DNA from: Methanobacteriota archaeon
GTDB lineage: Archaea; Halobacteriota; Methanosarcinia; Methanosarcinales; Methanosarcinaceae
Length of the DNA: 64,000 nucleotides
Assembly: GCA_023399215.1 (NCBI GenBank)
Contig: JAEWQJ010000033.1
Span: forward strand, 62,001 to 126,000
Direction of reading: 5' to 3'
Below are positions 17,658 to 26,753 of this stretch, piece by piece. The position numbers and the translations under genes were made by a program. The first letter of the stretch is position 1, and each line of letters starts with the position of its first letter. Below the pieces are notes generated by a model that worked only from the letters and a program-made list of their open reading frames with translations, was not told the DNA's origin and did not search any database.

Positions 17658-18458
17658 ATGAAAATCGCAGTGTGCGGGAAAGGAGGAAGCGGAAAAAGTA
17701 CGATTTCGGCTCTCCTTGCAAAGGAAATGGCAAAAACAAAAAACGTGCTTGTGCTCGACATTGACGAGTCAAATTATGGGCTACACAGCCAGCTAGGTAT
17801 GGCAGCCCCAAGGGACCTTATGGAATATTTCGGAGGAAAGAAGGGCTTTAAAGAAAAGCAGAGGGCTGCTCCGAAAACCACCCAGTTTTGGGGGTTTGCA
17901 GCTAATGGTAATACTAAAGAGCAGCCTGCTCAACAGTCCAGATTTTTTAAAAACAGGTGGAGTTTTTCCGACCTCCCGCAGGAATTCGTGGAGGAAAAGA
18001 ATGGAGTCAGGCTGATGGCGGTTGGTAAAATTCATGATTTCGGGGAAGGCTGTGCCTGTCCAATGGGAGTTCTGACCCGTGAATTTCTGGAAAACCTTGA
18101 CCTGGGAAAAGAAGATATTGTAATCGTGGATACAGAGGCCGGCACCGAACATTTCGGACGTGGTGTTGATAAGGATTTTGACCTGATTCTCGTGGTTGTC
18201 GACCCTTCCTACGAGTCCCTCAAGCTTTCAAAGAAATTTGATGAATTTGGTGCACAATGCGGGTGCAGGGTTTATTTCGTGCTTAATAAGGTTGAACCGG
18301 ATATAAGAGAAGAAATACTGTCGTCGGTGAACTGTGTGAATGTCGTGGCTGAAATCCCGGAAAAAAGAGAGATTTTTAAAGCGTCTCTTAAAGGCAAAGA
18401 ACTTAATATCGAACTGGATGAAATCAAAAAGCTTGCAGAATTCCTGAGAATAAATTGA
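17658..18458 (+). CDS. CooC-like MinD/ParA-family ATPase (nickel or iron-sulfur enzyme maturation)
   Basis: 266 residues. A deviant Walker A GKGGSGKST lies at residues 7-15, the switch-I type DIDESNYGLHSQLG follows, and IVDTEAGTEHFGRG forms the switch II. The pair of cysteines in GCACPMG (about residues 132-134) matches the dimer/metal-binding CXC of CooC, the ATPase that helps insert nickel into CO dehydrogenase. A good ribosome-binding site (AGGTGA) precedes the ATG. No CO dehydrogenase or nickel enzyme lies in the window, so the client is unknown. Monocistronic. The CooC-like subclass is well supported by CXC; other P-loop assembly factors such as NubP differ in cysteine placement. Confidence 0.85.
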   Translation: MKIAVCGKGGSGKSTISALLAKEMAKTKNVLVLDIDESNYGLHSQLGMAAPRDLMEYFGGKKGFKEKQRAAPKTTQFWGFAANGNTKEQPAQQSRFFKNRWSFSDLPQEFVEEKNGVRLMAVGKIHDFGEGCACPMGVLTREFLENLDLGKEDIVIVDTEAGTEHFGRGVDKDFDLILVVVDPSYESLKLSKKFDEFGAQCGCRVYFVLNKVEPDIREEILSSVNCVNVVAEIPEKREIFKASLKGKELNIELDEIKKLAEFLRIN

Positions 18459-18472
18459 GTTCTTTATTCATG

Positions 18473-18502
18473 AGCTGGGAGGTGAAAAAACTTTTACCAG
18501 CT
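18473..18502 (+). terminator. Possible terminator hairpin after the CooC-like gene
   Basis: AGCTGG and CCAGCT form the outer stem, with an inner GGTGAAAA/TTTTACC pairing with one bulge, followed after eight bases by a short T run. The hairpin begins 15 bp past the stop. Confidence 0.45.
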
Positions 18503-18838
18503 TTTAAATCTATTTTTGCGTTCTCTAAAAAGCTGTAAACTTTTCTCGCTTCTTTTCTCGTTTCTTTTTCGTTTATCAGTTTTTCCATGTTAACTGATTA
18601 TCCGAAGGGTAACTTCAGGGCACTTATCCGAAAGTATATTATTGATCATGTTATTTGAATAATGCAAACATTTTACCTGGTTTCGGACAGCAGGTATTAC
18701 TTATTGATCTGTCCTTATGAAACTTCAAATTTGCTGGCATCACACGATTATAATACTTAATTGCTGACGCCGATAATAACAATATTTTACCTGTTATCTT
18801 AGCGGGATTTTCCTGCTTAAATACTGGAGACAATAATT
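18503..18838. other. Intergenic region upstream of iorA
   Basis: About 335 bp, AT-rich, no supportable gene. It should hold the iorAB promoter; I could not single out one TATA element. Confidence 0.45.
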
Positions 18839-20641
18839 ATGACAATGCGTGAGTACATGCTTGGAAACGTGGCAATTGCCCGTGGGCTTCTTGAAGGCGG
18901 CGTGCAGGTTATTGCAGGCTATCCCGGAACTCCGTCGTCGGAGATTATAGATACGCTTGCAGCCCGAAAAGACAGGGATTACCATGTAGAATGGTCGGTT
19001 AACGAAAAGGTTGCAATGGAAGTTGCAGTCGGAGCTGCCTGGACAGGCGTTCGTTCTGTAGTAACAATGAAACATGTCGGGCTAAACGTTGCAGCCGATC
19101 CCTTTATGACACTTGCTTATGCAGGGACAAAGGGCGGGCTGATTGTAATCGCTGCTGATGACCCGTCGTGCCACTCATCCCAGAATGAACAGGATACGCG
19201 ACGCTATGCCCAGTTTGCCCTTGTGCCCTGCTTTGACCCCTCAACCCCTCAGGAAGCAAAGGACATGCTGCCCTATGCTTTTGAGTTTTCCGAAAAGTTT
19301 GAAGTTCCTGTGATCTTCAGGCCCACAACCCGGATTTCGCACGGAAAGTCAGATATTGAGCTTGGAGAGATACCCGTAGAAAAACCGGCTCCTAATTTTG
19401 AAAAACTTCTGTACCGCTGGGTCATGCTCCCGAAGAACGCACGTCCACGCCATACCCATCTTCTTTCTATCCAGCAGCCCATTGAGGATGCCCTTGCCGA
19501 ATCTCCATGGAATTCCCTTGAACTAACATCCGATGCAAAATTCGGAGTAATAGGTGCAGGCATTGCCTCAGTATATGCAAAAGAAGCACTTGTGGAGCTT
19601 GGACTTGAAGTTTCGTACCTCAAGATTGGAACGTATCCGGTTCCGAGAAAACTGATCCTCGAGCTGCTTGAAACTGTAGATACCGTACTCGTGTTTGAGG
19701 AACTTGAACCTATTGTGGAAGAACAGGTAAAGATGATTGCACAGGAAGCAGGGATTGAGGTTTCGGTGCTCGGAAAAACTAATGGTTTTGTGCCAAGGGA
19801 AGGGGAACTGGATGTAAGTGCCTTCCTTGAAACTCTTAAGAAAACCTTCGACCTTGAGACCGAAGCTGAAACATCAGGTACATCTCTTGAGCTTGCTCCT
19901 CGCCCGCCTGCTCTCTGTGCAGGCTGTTCTCACAGGGCAACTTTCTACTCAATGAAAAAGGTCTTTGGAAATGATGCGATTTACCCCAGCGATATCGGTT
20001 GTTATACCCTCGGAATCCAGAGCGGGACTGTTGAGACCACACTCTGCATGGGCTCAAGCATCAGCGTTGCTTCAGGGCTTTACCATGCAGGAGAAAAGCG
20101 ACCGATCTGCTGTTCCATAGGAGACTCAACCTTTTTCCATTCAGGCATGAACTCGCTCCTGAATGCAATTGTTAATAAAGCGAATATCACGGTTACTATT
20201 CTGGACAACCGTATTACAGCCATGACCGGACACCAACCAAATCCTGGTGTCGGGTATACGGCAACAGGAGAGCCAACCGTACAGGTTTCACTTGAAGAGC
20301 TCTGCAAAGCAATGGGTGCAGAATTTGTATCGGTTGTCGACCCTTATAAGCCTGAAGAGACCCAGGAAGCTTTTAAGGCAGCAAAGGAATTTGAAGGCGT
20401 AGCTGTGGTTATTGCCAGGCAACCCTGCGTGATTTCAGGAAAAAGGGCAGGTATACGTCGGACCCCATATGTCATTGATCCTGATAAATGCGAAGGCTGC
20501 AAGCAGTGTATTAAGTTTGGATGCCCTGCAATTGAGTTTAACGAGAAAAACAAATGTGCTGTAATTACGGCCCTTTGCAGTGGGTGCGGAGTTTGTGCCC
20601 AGATCTGCAAGTTTGATGCGATTCAGGAGGTGAAGCGATGA
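18839..20641 (+). CDS. iorA: Indolepyruvate:ferredoxin oxidoreductase, alpha subunit
   Basis: 600 residues, the normal IorA length. The N-terminal pyrimidine-binding region starts LGNVAIARGLLEGGVQVIAG and includes YPGTPSSEI and TMKHVGLNVAADP. The TPP-binding region has GDSTFFHSGMNSLLNAI and ILDNRITAMTGHQPNPG. The C-terminus carries two 4Fe-4S motifs, CEGCKQCIKFGCP and CSGCGVCAQICK. The enzyme oxidatively decarboxylates aryl pyruvates from Trp, Phe and Tyr to aryl-acetyl-CoA while reducing ferredoxin, and in methanogens also runs in the synthetic direction to make aromatic amino acids from aryl acetates. The start is supported by CTGGAGA. It overlaps iorB by 4 bp. Confidence 0.95.
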   Translation: MTMREYMLGNVAIARGLLEGGVQVIAGYPGTPSSEIIDTLAARKDRDYHVEWSVNEKVAMEVAVGAAWTGVRSVVTMKHVGLNVAADPFMTLAYAGTKGGLIVIAADDPSCHSSQNEQDTRRYAQFALVPCFDPSTPQEAKDMLPYAFEFSEKFEVPVIFRPTTRISHGKSDIELGEIPVEKPAPNFEKLLYRWVMLPKNARPRHTHLLSIQQPIEDALAESPWNSLELTSDAKFGVIGAGIASVYAKEALVELGLEVSYLKIGTYPVPRKLILELLETVDTVLVFEELEPIVEEQVKMIAQEAGIEVSVLGKTNGFVPREGELDVSAFLETLKKTFDLETEAETSGTSLELAPRPPALCAGCSHRATFYSMKKVFGNDAIYPSDIGCYTLGIQSGTVETTLCMGSSISVASGLYHAGEKRPICCSIGDSTFFHSGMNSLLNAIVNKANITVTILDNRITAMTGHQPNPGVGYTATGEPTVQVSLEELCKAMGAEFVSVVDPYKPEETQEAFKAAKEFEGVAVVIARQPCVISGKRAGIRRTPYVIDPDKCEGCKQCIKFGCPAIEFNEKNKCAVITALCSGCGVCAQICKFDAIQEVKR

Positions 20642-21237
20642 GCCAGACTGAACAAAAGAAATTAGACCTCCTTATTACAGGAGTAGGAGGACAGGGTGCA
20701 ATCCTTGCCTCTGACATTATAGGAAAAGCCGCAGTTACTGCAGGACTGCCCATCCGGGCTGCGGAAACTCACGGAATGGCCCAGCGTGGAGGTTCGGTTG
20801 TAAACCATATTCGGGTTGGAAATGACTACGGGTCCAGGATCCCGAAAAAAGGTGCAGACCTTCTACTTGCCCTTGAGCCCATGGAAGCAGTCAGGTACCT
20901 GGATTTCCTGAAGGACGGCGGAATTATTATAATGAATACGCAACCCATAATTCCTGTAACTGTTACCTCAGGCCTTACGAAATATCCGGAAGTCTCAGAC
21001 ATTATTGATTTTCTTTCGGAAAAATACATAGTCAAAGCCTTTAATGCAGATGATCTGGCTTACGAAGCTGGGAACAGACTTGCAATGAATGTCGTGATGG
21101 TGGGAGCAGTCTCAGCCTATCTGCCGATTCCTAAAGAAACTCTACTTGAGAGTGTTAAAGCCCTTGTGCCGCAGAAAACAATTGAAGTGAATCTCAGAGC
21201 TTTTGAAGCAGGAAGACAAAAAGTAGAGGAAAGTTAA
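20638..21237 (+). CDS. iorB: Indolepyruvate:ferredoxin oxidoreductase, beta subunit
   Basis: 199 residues of the gamma-type domain of 2-oxoacid:ferredoxin oxidoreductases. The signature LLITGVGGQGAILASDIIGK is at residues 10-29, followed by ETHGMAQRGGSVVNHIRVG and KGADLLLALEPMEAVRYLDF. It pairs with IorA to form the active heterotetramer. The ATGA overlap with iorA and the preceding GGAGGTGA give coupled translation and equal expression. Cytoplasmic. Confidence 0.95.
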   Translation: MSQTEQKKLDLLITGVGGQGAILASDIIGKAAVTAGLPIRAAETHGMAQRGGSVVNHIRVGNDYGSRIPKKGADLLLALEPMEAVRYLDFLKDGGIIIMNTQPIIPVTVTSGLTKYPEVSDIIDFLSEKYIVKAFNADDLAYEAGNRLAMNVVMVGAVSAYLPIPKETLLESVKALVPQKTIEVNLRAFEAGRQKVEES

Positions 21238-21869
21238 ATCTTTCCTTTCACTCCTTTATAATAAAGAAATTGCTTCCTATCGTATTTTATGTCACCTGAA
21301 AAGGCGTGTTAATTGCACAGCCCTCGTTATAAATCTCGTTATAAATCTCGTTAATTCTCTTAGGACTTATGCAGTCTAACTGAAAAATCAGCAGCATCAG
21401 ACCATTAACTGTCTAATATGTGACATTAATCCACAGTATTTTCCTTAATTGAGTTTGTTCTTTAAGTATGTAAGTTCTATATCTTTGTAAGTCCGATATC
21501 TTTGTAAGTTCTATATCTTTGTAAGCCATATTCTTTGTAAGTTCTATATCTTTGTAAGTCCCATATCTTTGTAAGTCCTATATCTTTTATAGATTCCAGC
21601 AAATTGCTAATAGCCCTGTACATCTTGCTTCAGAGCTGAAGTATCCATAATTAGATTACATGCATAAATAGAACACAGCTACCTAGAATTTTTGAAAGTT
21701 CTGATAATTAATTAGGAACTAGGAGAAATAATGGACCTAATTTAAGAATTAAAGTTTCTGAGAAAACTTTTTTATACTATTATGTTATTTTTACTTTAAA
21801 CTATATCATTCTTTTAAGTTATTTGCAATATCTAAGCAGGGATTTTTAACATTTAAGAAAGAAATTATA
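21238..21869. other. AT-rich intergenic region with minisatellite
   Basis: About 630 bp between iorB and the small membrane protein. No gene is visible. It contains CTCGTTATAAAT repeats near 21323-21350 and the 7-copy 17-bp array at 21470-21587. The segment TTAGGACTTATGCA at 21358 is also found near 33462 and may be a mobile-element end. Confidence 0.55.
21470..21587. repeat. Seven-copy 17-bp tandem repeat
   Basis: The unit GTAAGTTCTATATCTTT recurs seven times in head-to-tail order; one copy is 16 bp and the others vary at only positions 7-10. Total 118 bp. No dyad is obvious inside the unit and there is no unique spacer, so this is not a CRISPR. It could vary in copy number between strains. 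Confidence 0.9.
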
Positions 21870-21887
21870 TTGGTGGAAGGTGTTCCA

Positions 21888-22154
21888 ATGTTACTAAGTA
21901 GTATCTCATCTAGTATTGTCTCAAGTGCTGCTGCATCGAGTGCAGTAACAATGATAACGACCCCAGGGCTTCCTCAGTATGGGGCTGCAATAGTTGTTGG
22001 ACTTATAGCTCTTCTCTCCCTAAAAGAGGTATTTTCAGCATCTGAAAAGTGGAATAAATACCTTAACAATTCCTTTAATATGGCAATTATTCCTTTGTTC
22101 TTCAGCTTTGCTGCAATTGTAGTTTTTAACGTTATAGCGATTATCAGAACCTGA
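21888..22154 (+). CDS. Small two-span membrane protein, unknown function
   Basis: 88 residues from the ATG at 21888, which follows GGAAGGTG at proper spacing; an earlier TTG or GTG would add six residues. A Ser/Ala-rich N-terminus (SSISSSIVSSAAASSAVT) is followed by two hydrophobic segments, YGAAIVVGLIALLSLKEVF and NMAIIPLFFSFAAIVVFNVIA, around a polar loop SASEKWNKYLNNS. No domain recognised. The clean ribosome-binding site, the two well-formed spans and the T-rich run after the stop support a real gene. Monocistronic. Confidence 0.7.
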   Translation: MLLSSISSSIVSSAAASSAVTMITTPGLPQYGAAIVVGLIALLSLKEVFSASEKWNKYLNNSFNMAIIPLFFSFAAIVVFNVIAIIRT

Positions 22155-22749
22155 TTACAGCTTTTATAGAGAATTCTATTATTTTTTATTTTTTTATTAC
22201 CAGCAGCTAATTTTTTATTTTTTTGAATATTTTTATCACAAAACCTGTTTATTTTTATTAATCCAAATGCTTTTTGTAACTGAGGTTTTACCAAAGTTGA
22301 TGAAAATGCGCTAAATACAAAAAAAATGGATTAAAATTGCTTATTTGATCAAAAAATTACATTTAGTACCTTTAAAATATAGGATTAGAGATCAAATCTG
22401 CATGATCCCGATTTTAAATGAACTTATAACAAACAACAATCGAATATATTAATATGTTATAATGTGCTTGCTGCCGAAAGTAGGATTCAAATTAAATGTT
22501 AATGAAAAATAGGGAGTTTTTGGAAAATGGCAAAACCTCCAACTCTTCAACTATCATAATCGATGCCAACGCTAATTATTCAGTGCGCCAATTTTTCTGA
22601 AAATCATAAATCTCAAAAAGTTTGTGGATAGAAAATTCCATACATGAGGATTAATTCCATCGTACACAAAAATTTGAGTTCAAATTTACAGCAAATTCGC
22701 GACACTACCGATAGATAAATACTTTACTTACACTGATTTTAAGAAAGTC
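22155..22749. other. Intergenic region between convergent genes
   Basis: About 595 bp, very AT-rich. T-rich runs at 22180-22225 probably end transcription of the small membrane protein. I see no gene or repeat in the rest. Confidence 0.5.
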
Positions 22750-23940
22750 TCAAAATATCGTCCAACTGCTTAGATAATGAGGGAAAATCCCAAAAAGGAA
22801 AACATTGACAAGTCCGTGCAGAACAACAACAAAGGGCAGGCTTCTTGTCTTGTAGAAAGCGAAGCCCATGAAAAGTCCTACAAAACCCGTATATAAAACT
22901 TCATGGAAAGTACCATATCCCGAGTGCATGAGACCGAATAGGAGCCCTGCAATTAGCACTGCTTCTTTCACACCAAGTGCATCTTCGAGCCTGGTCTGGA
23001 GGATTGACCTGAAAATAATTTCCTCAACTAAACCCACGAAGAACACCATTATAAAAGTGAGTATAAACAGGTTTCCAATAGAAAAGTTCTGAATAAGGTA
23101 GCCTGGACGAATGGTCAGGTATTCTCCAAGCCCAAGCAGAAAGCCCAGTGGAATTGAAAGGACAATATAAGCCGGAAGATTCTTTGCGGTAATCCCGATA
23201 CGCTCAAAAGAGGAACGTTGACTCATTACTATAATTCCCAGGGGAACTAAAAGAGGGGCGTAAACGAAAACGAAGGTATAAAGGGTTGTATTAAAAAATA
23301 CAGGCATAGAAAGATTTACCAATCTAAGAATAGGGAGAAGCATTAAAGCCTGATAAATTCTGTATACTTTGAGATTCTTTACTACTATATCGGAAAGAGA
23401 AAGCGCAATTAAAACTCCGATATGTATCCAGATAGCGAGTTTCATTCTGCCTGCAAAAATAAGAAGTTCGGCTATGCCTATGCATACAACAGGTATTGCA
23501 ATAAAGAGCCTGATCCTTTTGGCCTCGAGTTCTTCCAGATTTAGATCTTCAAGCCCTAATTTTTTCCAGATTTTATGCGGATAGAGCTCTTCTGGAGGAT
23601 TTTCTATCAATTCTTGCTCTTTTGAAGCCATATGTCGATATATTAGAAGAACCAGAAGGGCTACCCCAATTCCTACAAAAGCATAAATAATATCGACATA
23701 TTGTTCGATTTGCGGGAAAGTCCCTGAACTCTCATCAGATAAAACAAATTTAGAAAAACCTGGTTCTCCCGCGTTGCTGGAAGGTACCAGTTTCAAAACA
23801 GGCCCTGGCTGTGAGGATGAGGAATTATTCGAGTCACTACAACAGGCAGGAGAAACTGCCATTAAAGCCAGACTCAACACTGAAATAATTATTAGAAGAT
23901 CTAGCTTTTTTTGTTTAGTATGAATAAATCTTTTTTTCAT
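22750..23940 (-). CDS. CPBP-family intramembrane metalloprotease
   Basis: 396 residues. A signal-like first span (LLIIISVLSLALMAVSPACC) is followed by a Ser/Asn-rich external stretch, a second span near residue 90, then the CPBP/Abi domain of about eight spans. The active-site motifs are complete: EEIIFR (EEX3R) near residue 310, FGLMH (FX3H) near 340 and HGLVN (HX3N) near 378. Archaeal homologues of this family process prenylated or secreted peptides in eukaryotes and mature peptides or protect against bacteriocins in bacteria; here the substrate is unknown. ATG preceded by AAGGAG. Monocistronic. Confidence 0.9.
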   Translation of the reverse strand: MKKRFIHTKQKKLDLLIIISVLSLALMAVSPACCSDSNNSSSSQPGPVLKLVPSSNAGEPGFSKFVLSDESSGTFPQIEQYVDIIYAFVGIGVALLVLLIYRHMASKEQELIENPPEELYPHKIWKKLGLEDLNLEELEAKRIRLFIAIPVVCIGIAELLIFAGRMKLAIWIHIGVLIALSLSDIVVKNLKVYRIYQALMLLPILRLVNLSMPVFFNTTLYTFVFVYAPLLVPLGIIVMSQRSSFERIGITAKNLPAYIVLSIPLGFLLGLGEYLTIRPGYLIQNFSIGNLFILTFIMVFFVGLVEEIIFRSILQTRLEDALGVKEAVLIAGLLFGLMHSGYGTFHEVLYTGFVGLFMGFAFYKTRSLPFVVVLHGLVNVFLFGIFPHYLSSWTIF

Positions 23941-25054
23941 TGGAACTCCTTCTTTTACTCAGGGCCATCTCACTTCTATTTGTGCAGACCTGTCTGATAT
24001 TCCACAGCTTCTTATTGTAAATGGTATATAAACTTTTGTATATAGTTTGTTGTTTTAGATTAAAAGTTTTATTCCTTATACTCTATACTCGGGAAGATCA
24101 AGTTACATACCCCTATCAATGCTGAAGAGGCTGTCCAATTTTTTCTACCAGTAAGAAACTAACTCCTTTTTATTCAATTTAAAGTTGTTAAATGCTTCTT
24201 TTTCAAAAAATGCTTCCTTTTCATAATAAAAATGCTTCCTTTTCGTAATATTTTGATCTTGAAATTAAATTGTCGGACATCTTTAAAGGCTTGAGTATGA
24301 CTTGGGCGTTACGCAGTTTGATTTTTTCAACAGCTTTTCTATTAGATCGGCATATAGGATGCATGTCTCGAGTTAATTGTTCAGTAACATTTATTCATCC
24401 TTTCCTGCCAGTAAATGCGGAGAGTGAAAAAAGGAGTCAAGATGACTTGAATTATTCAGAACTGCTGAGAAAGCCCGAGATAAGGTATAGATGCCTGCAG
24501 GCTGGATATAAAATCAAGTAACTTTAATGATCTTGTTTCCATGGTTATTTTCTTGTTTTCTTAGATTTATCATATTATGTCCCAGCTGCAGTATACTTTT
24601 AGAACATACAATTCAGTGATGAAATTATATAGTTATGTTAACTGAGTACTATTTTAGTCCCACTATTTTTCTTTTTATTAACACACCGTTATAATAACTC
24701 ACTAACTTTATATAGAATCAACTGAATTAGTATATTTATTAAATAAGATTAGATGATTTATATAATCGGTCTCTATAAATTCCAAGCAGAGTAATTAAAT
24801 TTATATTTCTCTGCAAATTAAAAGAAGAGCGTGTTGGTAAGACATCTTTGTTCTACCTTATACGTCACTGGACTAAATATTGAATTATTATGGAATAGAT
24901 AATATATTTTTATTATTAGAAGCTCGTCGTTTTAAAGTATATTTAAATTACATTAATTATCCGCATGGATCAAAATTCCATGATACGCAAAACACATTTA
25001 CAAAATTAATTATGTGATATTTATGAAAGTGGCTTTAAGAAAGGGGTACAATAA
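23941..25054. other. 1.1-kb AT-rich intergenic region
   Basis: The region separates the protease gene from the glycan locus. A plus-strand frame at 24270-24521 has no ribosome-binding site or recognisable sequence and is not accepted. A threefold imperfect repeat of about 20 bp around AATGCTTCCTTTTC occupies 24190-24250. No tRNA or other gene is visible. The last 50 bp hold the start region of the GT2 gene, with AAGGGGT as ribosome-binding site. Confidence 0.5.
24190..24250. repeat. Threefold imperfect direct repeat
   Basis: AAATGCTTC followed by T-rich DNA occurs three times (24190, 24209 with one change, 24230), the last two sharing AATGCTTCCTTTTC and then TAAT. Confidence 0.6.
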
Positions 25055-26641
25055 ATGAGTAATGAGCTGCAGATGGGCAACAGCTCGCAGGATGTAACTC
25101 AAAACGAGAATTTGCATGCTAAGGACACGGTCCCCCCAAATATAACCGTGATTCTTCCAGCCTACAATGAAGAACTCTCTATAGGAAGCGTTGTCCTGCG
25201 GACGAAAACGTATGCTTCCAGAGTTATTGTCGTAGATGATGCAAGTTCAGATCATACAGTTGATGTTGCCGAAATGGCAGGAGCAGAAGTAATCCGAAAC
25301 CCAATAACCAGAAGAAATGAAATTTCCTTGAAAAAAGGAATTGAGGCAGCATCGGGTTCTGACATTATAGTAATGATGAATCTTGGAGTTTGTCATGACC
25401 CAAGCCTGATCCCCAGGATGGTTGCCCCTATAAAAGATGGAAATTGTGAACTCTCAGTAGGAATTTGTTTTTCCAAGCTACAGAGGTCTTCGGAAAATGT
25501 GCTTTTACTCAATAACAGAAGTACAGAATCAAAACCCGTTGGTTATCTTGCTTTCTCAAAAAATTGCATCTCAAAAATAGACGTTTCTCAAATTTCCCTT
25601 TTCTCTATGCGTTCTCTCATAAGTAACGCTGAAAAATCCGGCGTAAAAGTACTGCATATAGATATTCAGGAAGAACACGAAGCTTCTCTTTTCAGGGCTT
25701 ATAAGATAGGAGTTGTGGTGCCTGCCTATAATGAGGAACGCCTTATTCAGGAGACAATTGACGGAATTCCGGCTTACGTTAATAAAATCTATGTCATTAA
25801 CGACGGAAGCAAGGACCACACTGCCGAGATCATTAATAGTATGACTGATCCCCGTGTGGTCCCAATTCATCATAAAACCAACAAAGGCGTAGGAGCAGCC
25901 ATTATAAACGGTTATAAACGAGCCCTTGCCGATGAAATGGATTTAGTCGCTGTCATGGCAGGGGACAACCAGATGGACCCTTATCAGCTCCCCAAACTCA
26001 TTATGCCCATTATTGAGGGCAAAGCTGACTATACAAAAGGGAACCGCCTCCTTTCCAAGGAAATGAGGCAGGGAATGTCTCCCTGGCGATCTTTTGGAAA
26101 CGGCATGCTGTCCATGATAACTAAAATCGGCAGCGGCTACTGGAATATTGCCGACCCCCAGAACGGATATACCGTAATCTCAAGGTATGCTCTGGAAACC
26201 ATCGACCTTGATTCAATTTATACTTATTACGGCTACTGCAACGATATACTGCTCAAAATGAATGCTTATGGCATGAGAGTAGTCGATGTGACAATGCCAG
26301 CCCGCTACGGCAGCGAAAAATCAAAAATCAAGTACGGCAAGTACATTCGTAAAGTAGCCCCCATGATTTTCAGGGGTTTCTTATGGCGCCTGAAGATGAA
26401 GTACATAGTACTGGATTTTCACCCCCTTGTGCTATTTTACTTTGCGAGTATGATACTTGTTCCCCTGGGCTTAATTTTTGGATTCTGGATTGTCCTGGAA
26501 AAGCTGATTTTCCACGGGCCGGTTTCCCAGAACTATCCCCTGCTATTTGTATTCATTTTCCTGGTAGGCATGCAGTTCCTTCTTTTTGCAATGTTTTTCG
26601 ATATGCAGGTGAACAAGACGAACTATTCGAAGACGGTGTGA
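25055..26641 (+). CDS. Double-domain GT2 glycosyltransferase with degenerate first domain
   Basis: 528 residues. The first GT2 domain (about 30-200) opens with ITVILPAYNEELSIGS and VVDDASSDHT, but where the active paralogue at 46316 has MDSDGQHNP it has MNLGVCHDP, so the DxD metal motif is gone. The second domain (about 225-440) is complete: VVVPAYNEERLIQ, VINDGSKDHT, NKGVGAAIINGYKRA and MAGDNQMDP. Two C-terminal spans follow (LVLFYFASMILVPLGLIFGF and LLFVFIFLVGMQFLLFAMFF). Such GT2 proteins load sugars onto a polyprenyl phosphate at the membrane. The first domain probably arose from a 46316-type gene and now serves a structural or regulatory role. First gene of a plus-strand block. Confidence 0.9.
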   Translation: MSNELQMGNSSQDVTQNENLHAKDTVPPNITVILPAYNEELSIGSVVLRTKTYASRVIVVDDASSDHTVDVAEMAGAEVIRNPITRRNEISLKKGIEAASGSDIIVMMNLGVCHDPSLIPRMVAPIKDGNCELSVGICFSKLQRSSENVLLLNNRSTESKPVGYLAFSKNCISKIDVSQISLFSMRSLISNAEKSGVKVLHIDIQEEHEASLFRAYKIGVVVPAYNEERLIQETIDGIPAYVNKIYVINDGSKDHTAEIINSMTDPRVVPIHHKTNKGVGAAIINGYKRALADEMDLVAVMAGDNQMDPYQLPKLIMPIIEGKADYTKGNRLLSKEMRQGMSPWRSFGNGMLSMITKIGSGYWNIADPQNGYTVISRYALETIDLDSIYTYYGYCNDILLKMNAYGMRVVDVTMPARYGSEKSKIKYGKYIRKVAPMIFRGFLWRLKMKYIVLDFHPLVLFYFASMILVPLGLIFGFWIVLEKLIFHGPVSQNYPLLFVFIFLVGMQFLLFAMFFDMQVNKTNYSKTV

Positions 26642-26753
26642 AATTTAATTTTTGAGGTCAAGATATGAATAAACCTGTGATGAAAAATGGACAGAGATCC
26701 CACTATTACTCTGAGAAAATAAACTATTCGTCGATGCTAAATCTCTTCCCCCG

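Noticed and set aside
21470..21587. Possible CRISPR array
   Set aside because: The 17-bp units are adjacent with no unique spacers, and no cas genes are present.
24270..24521. 83-codon plus-strand frame as a gene
   Set aside because: TTG start without ribosome-binding site, no recognisable domain, skewed composition; likely chance in the long gap.
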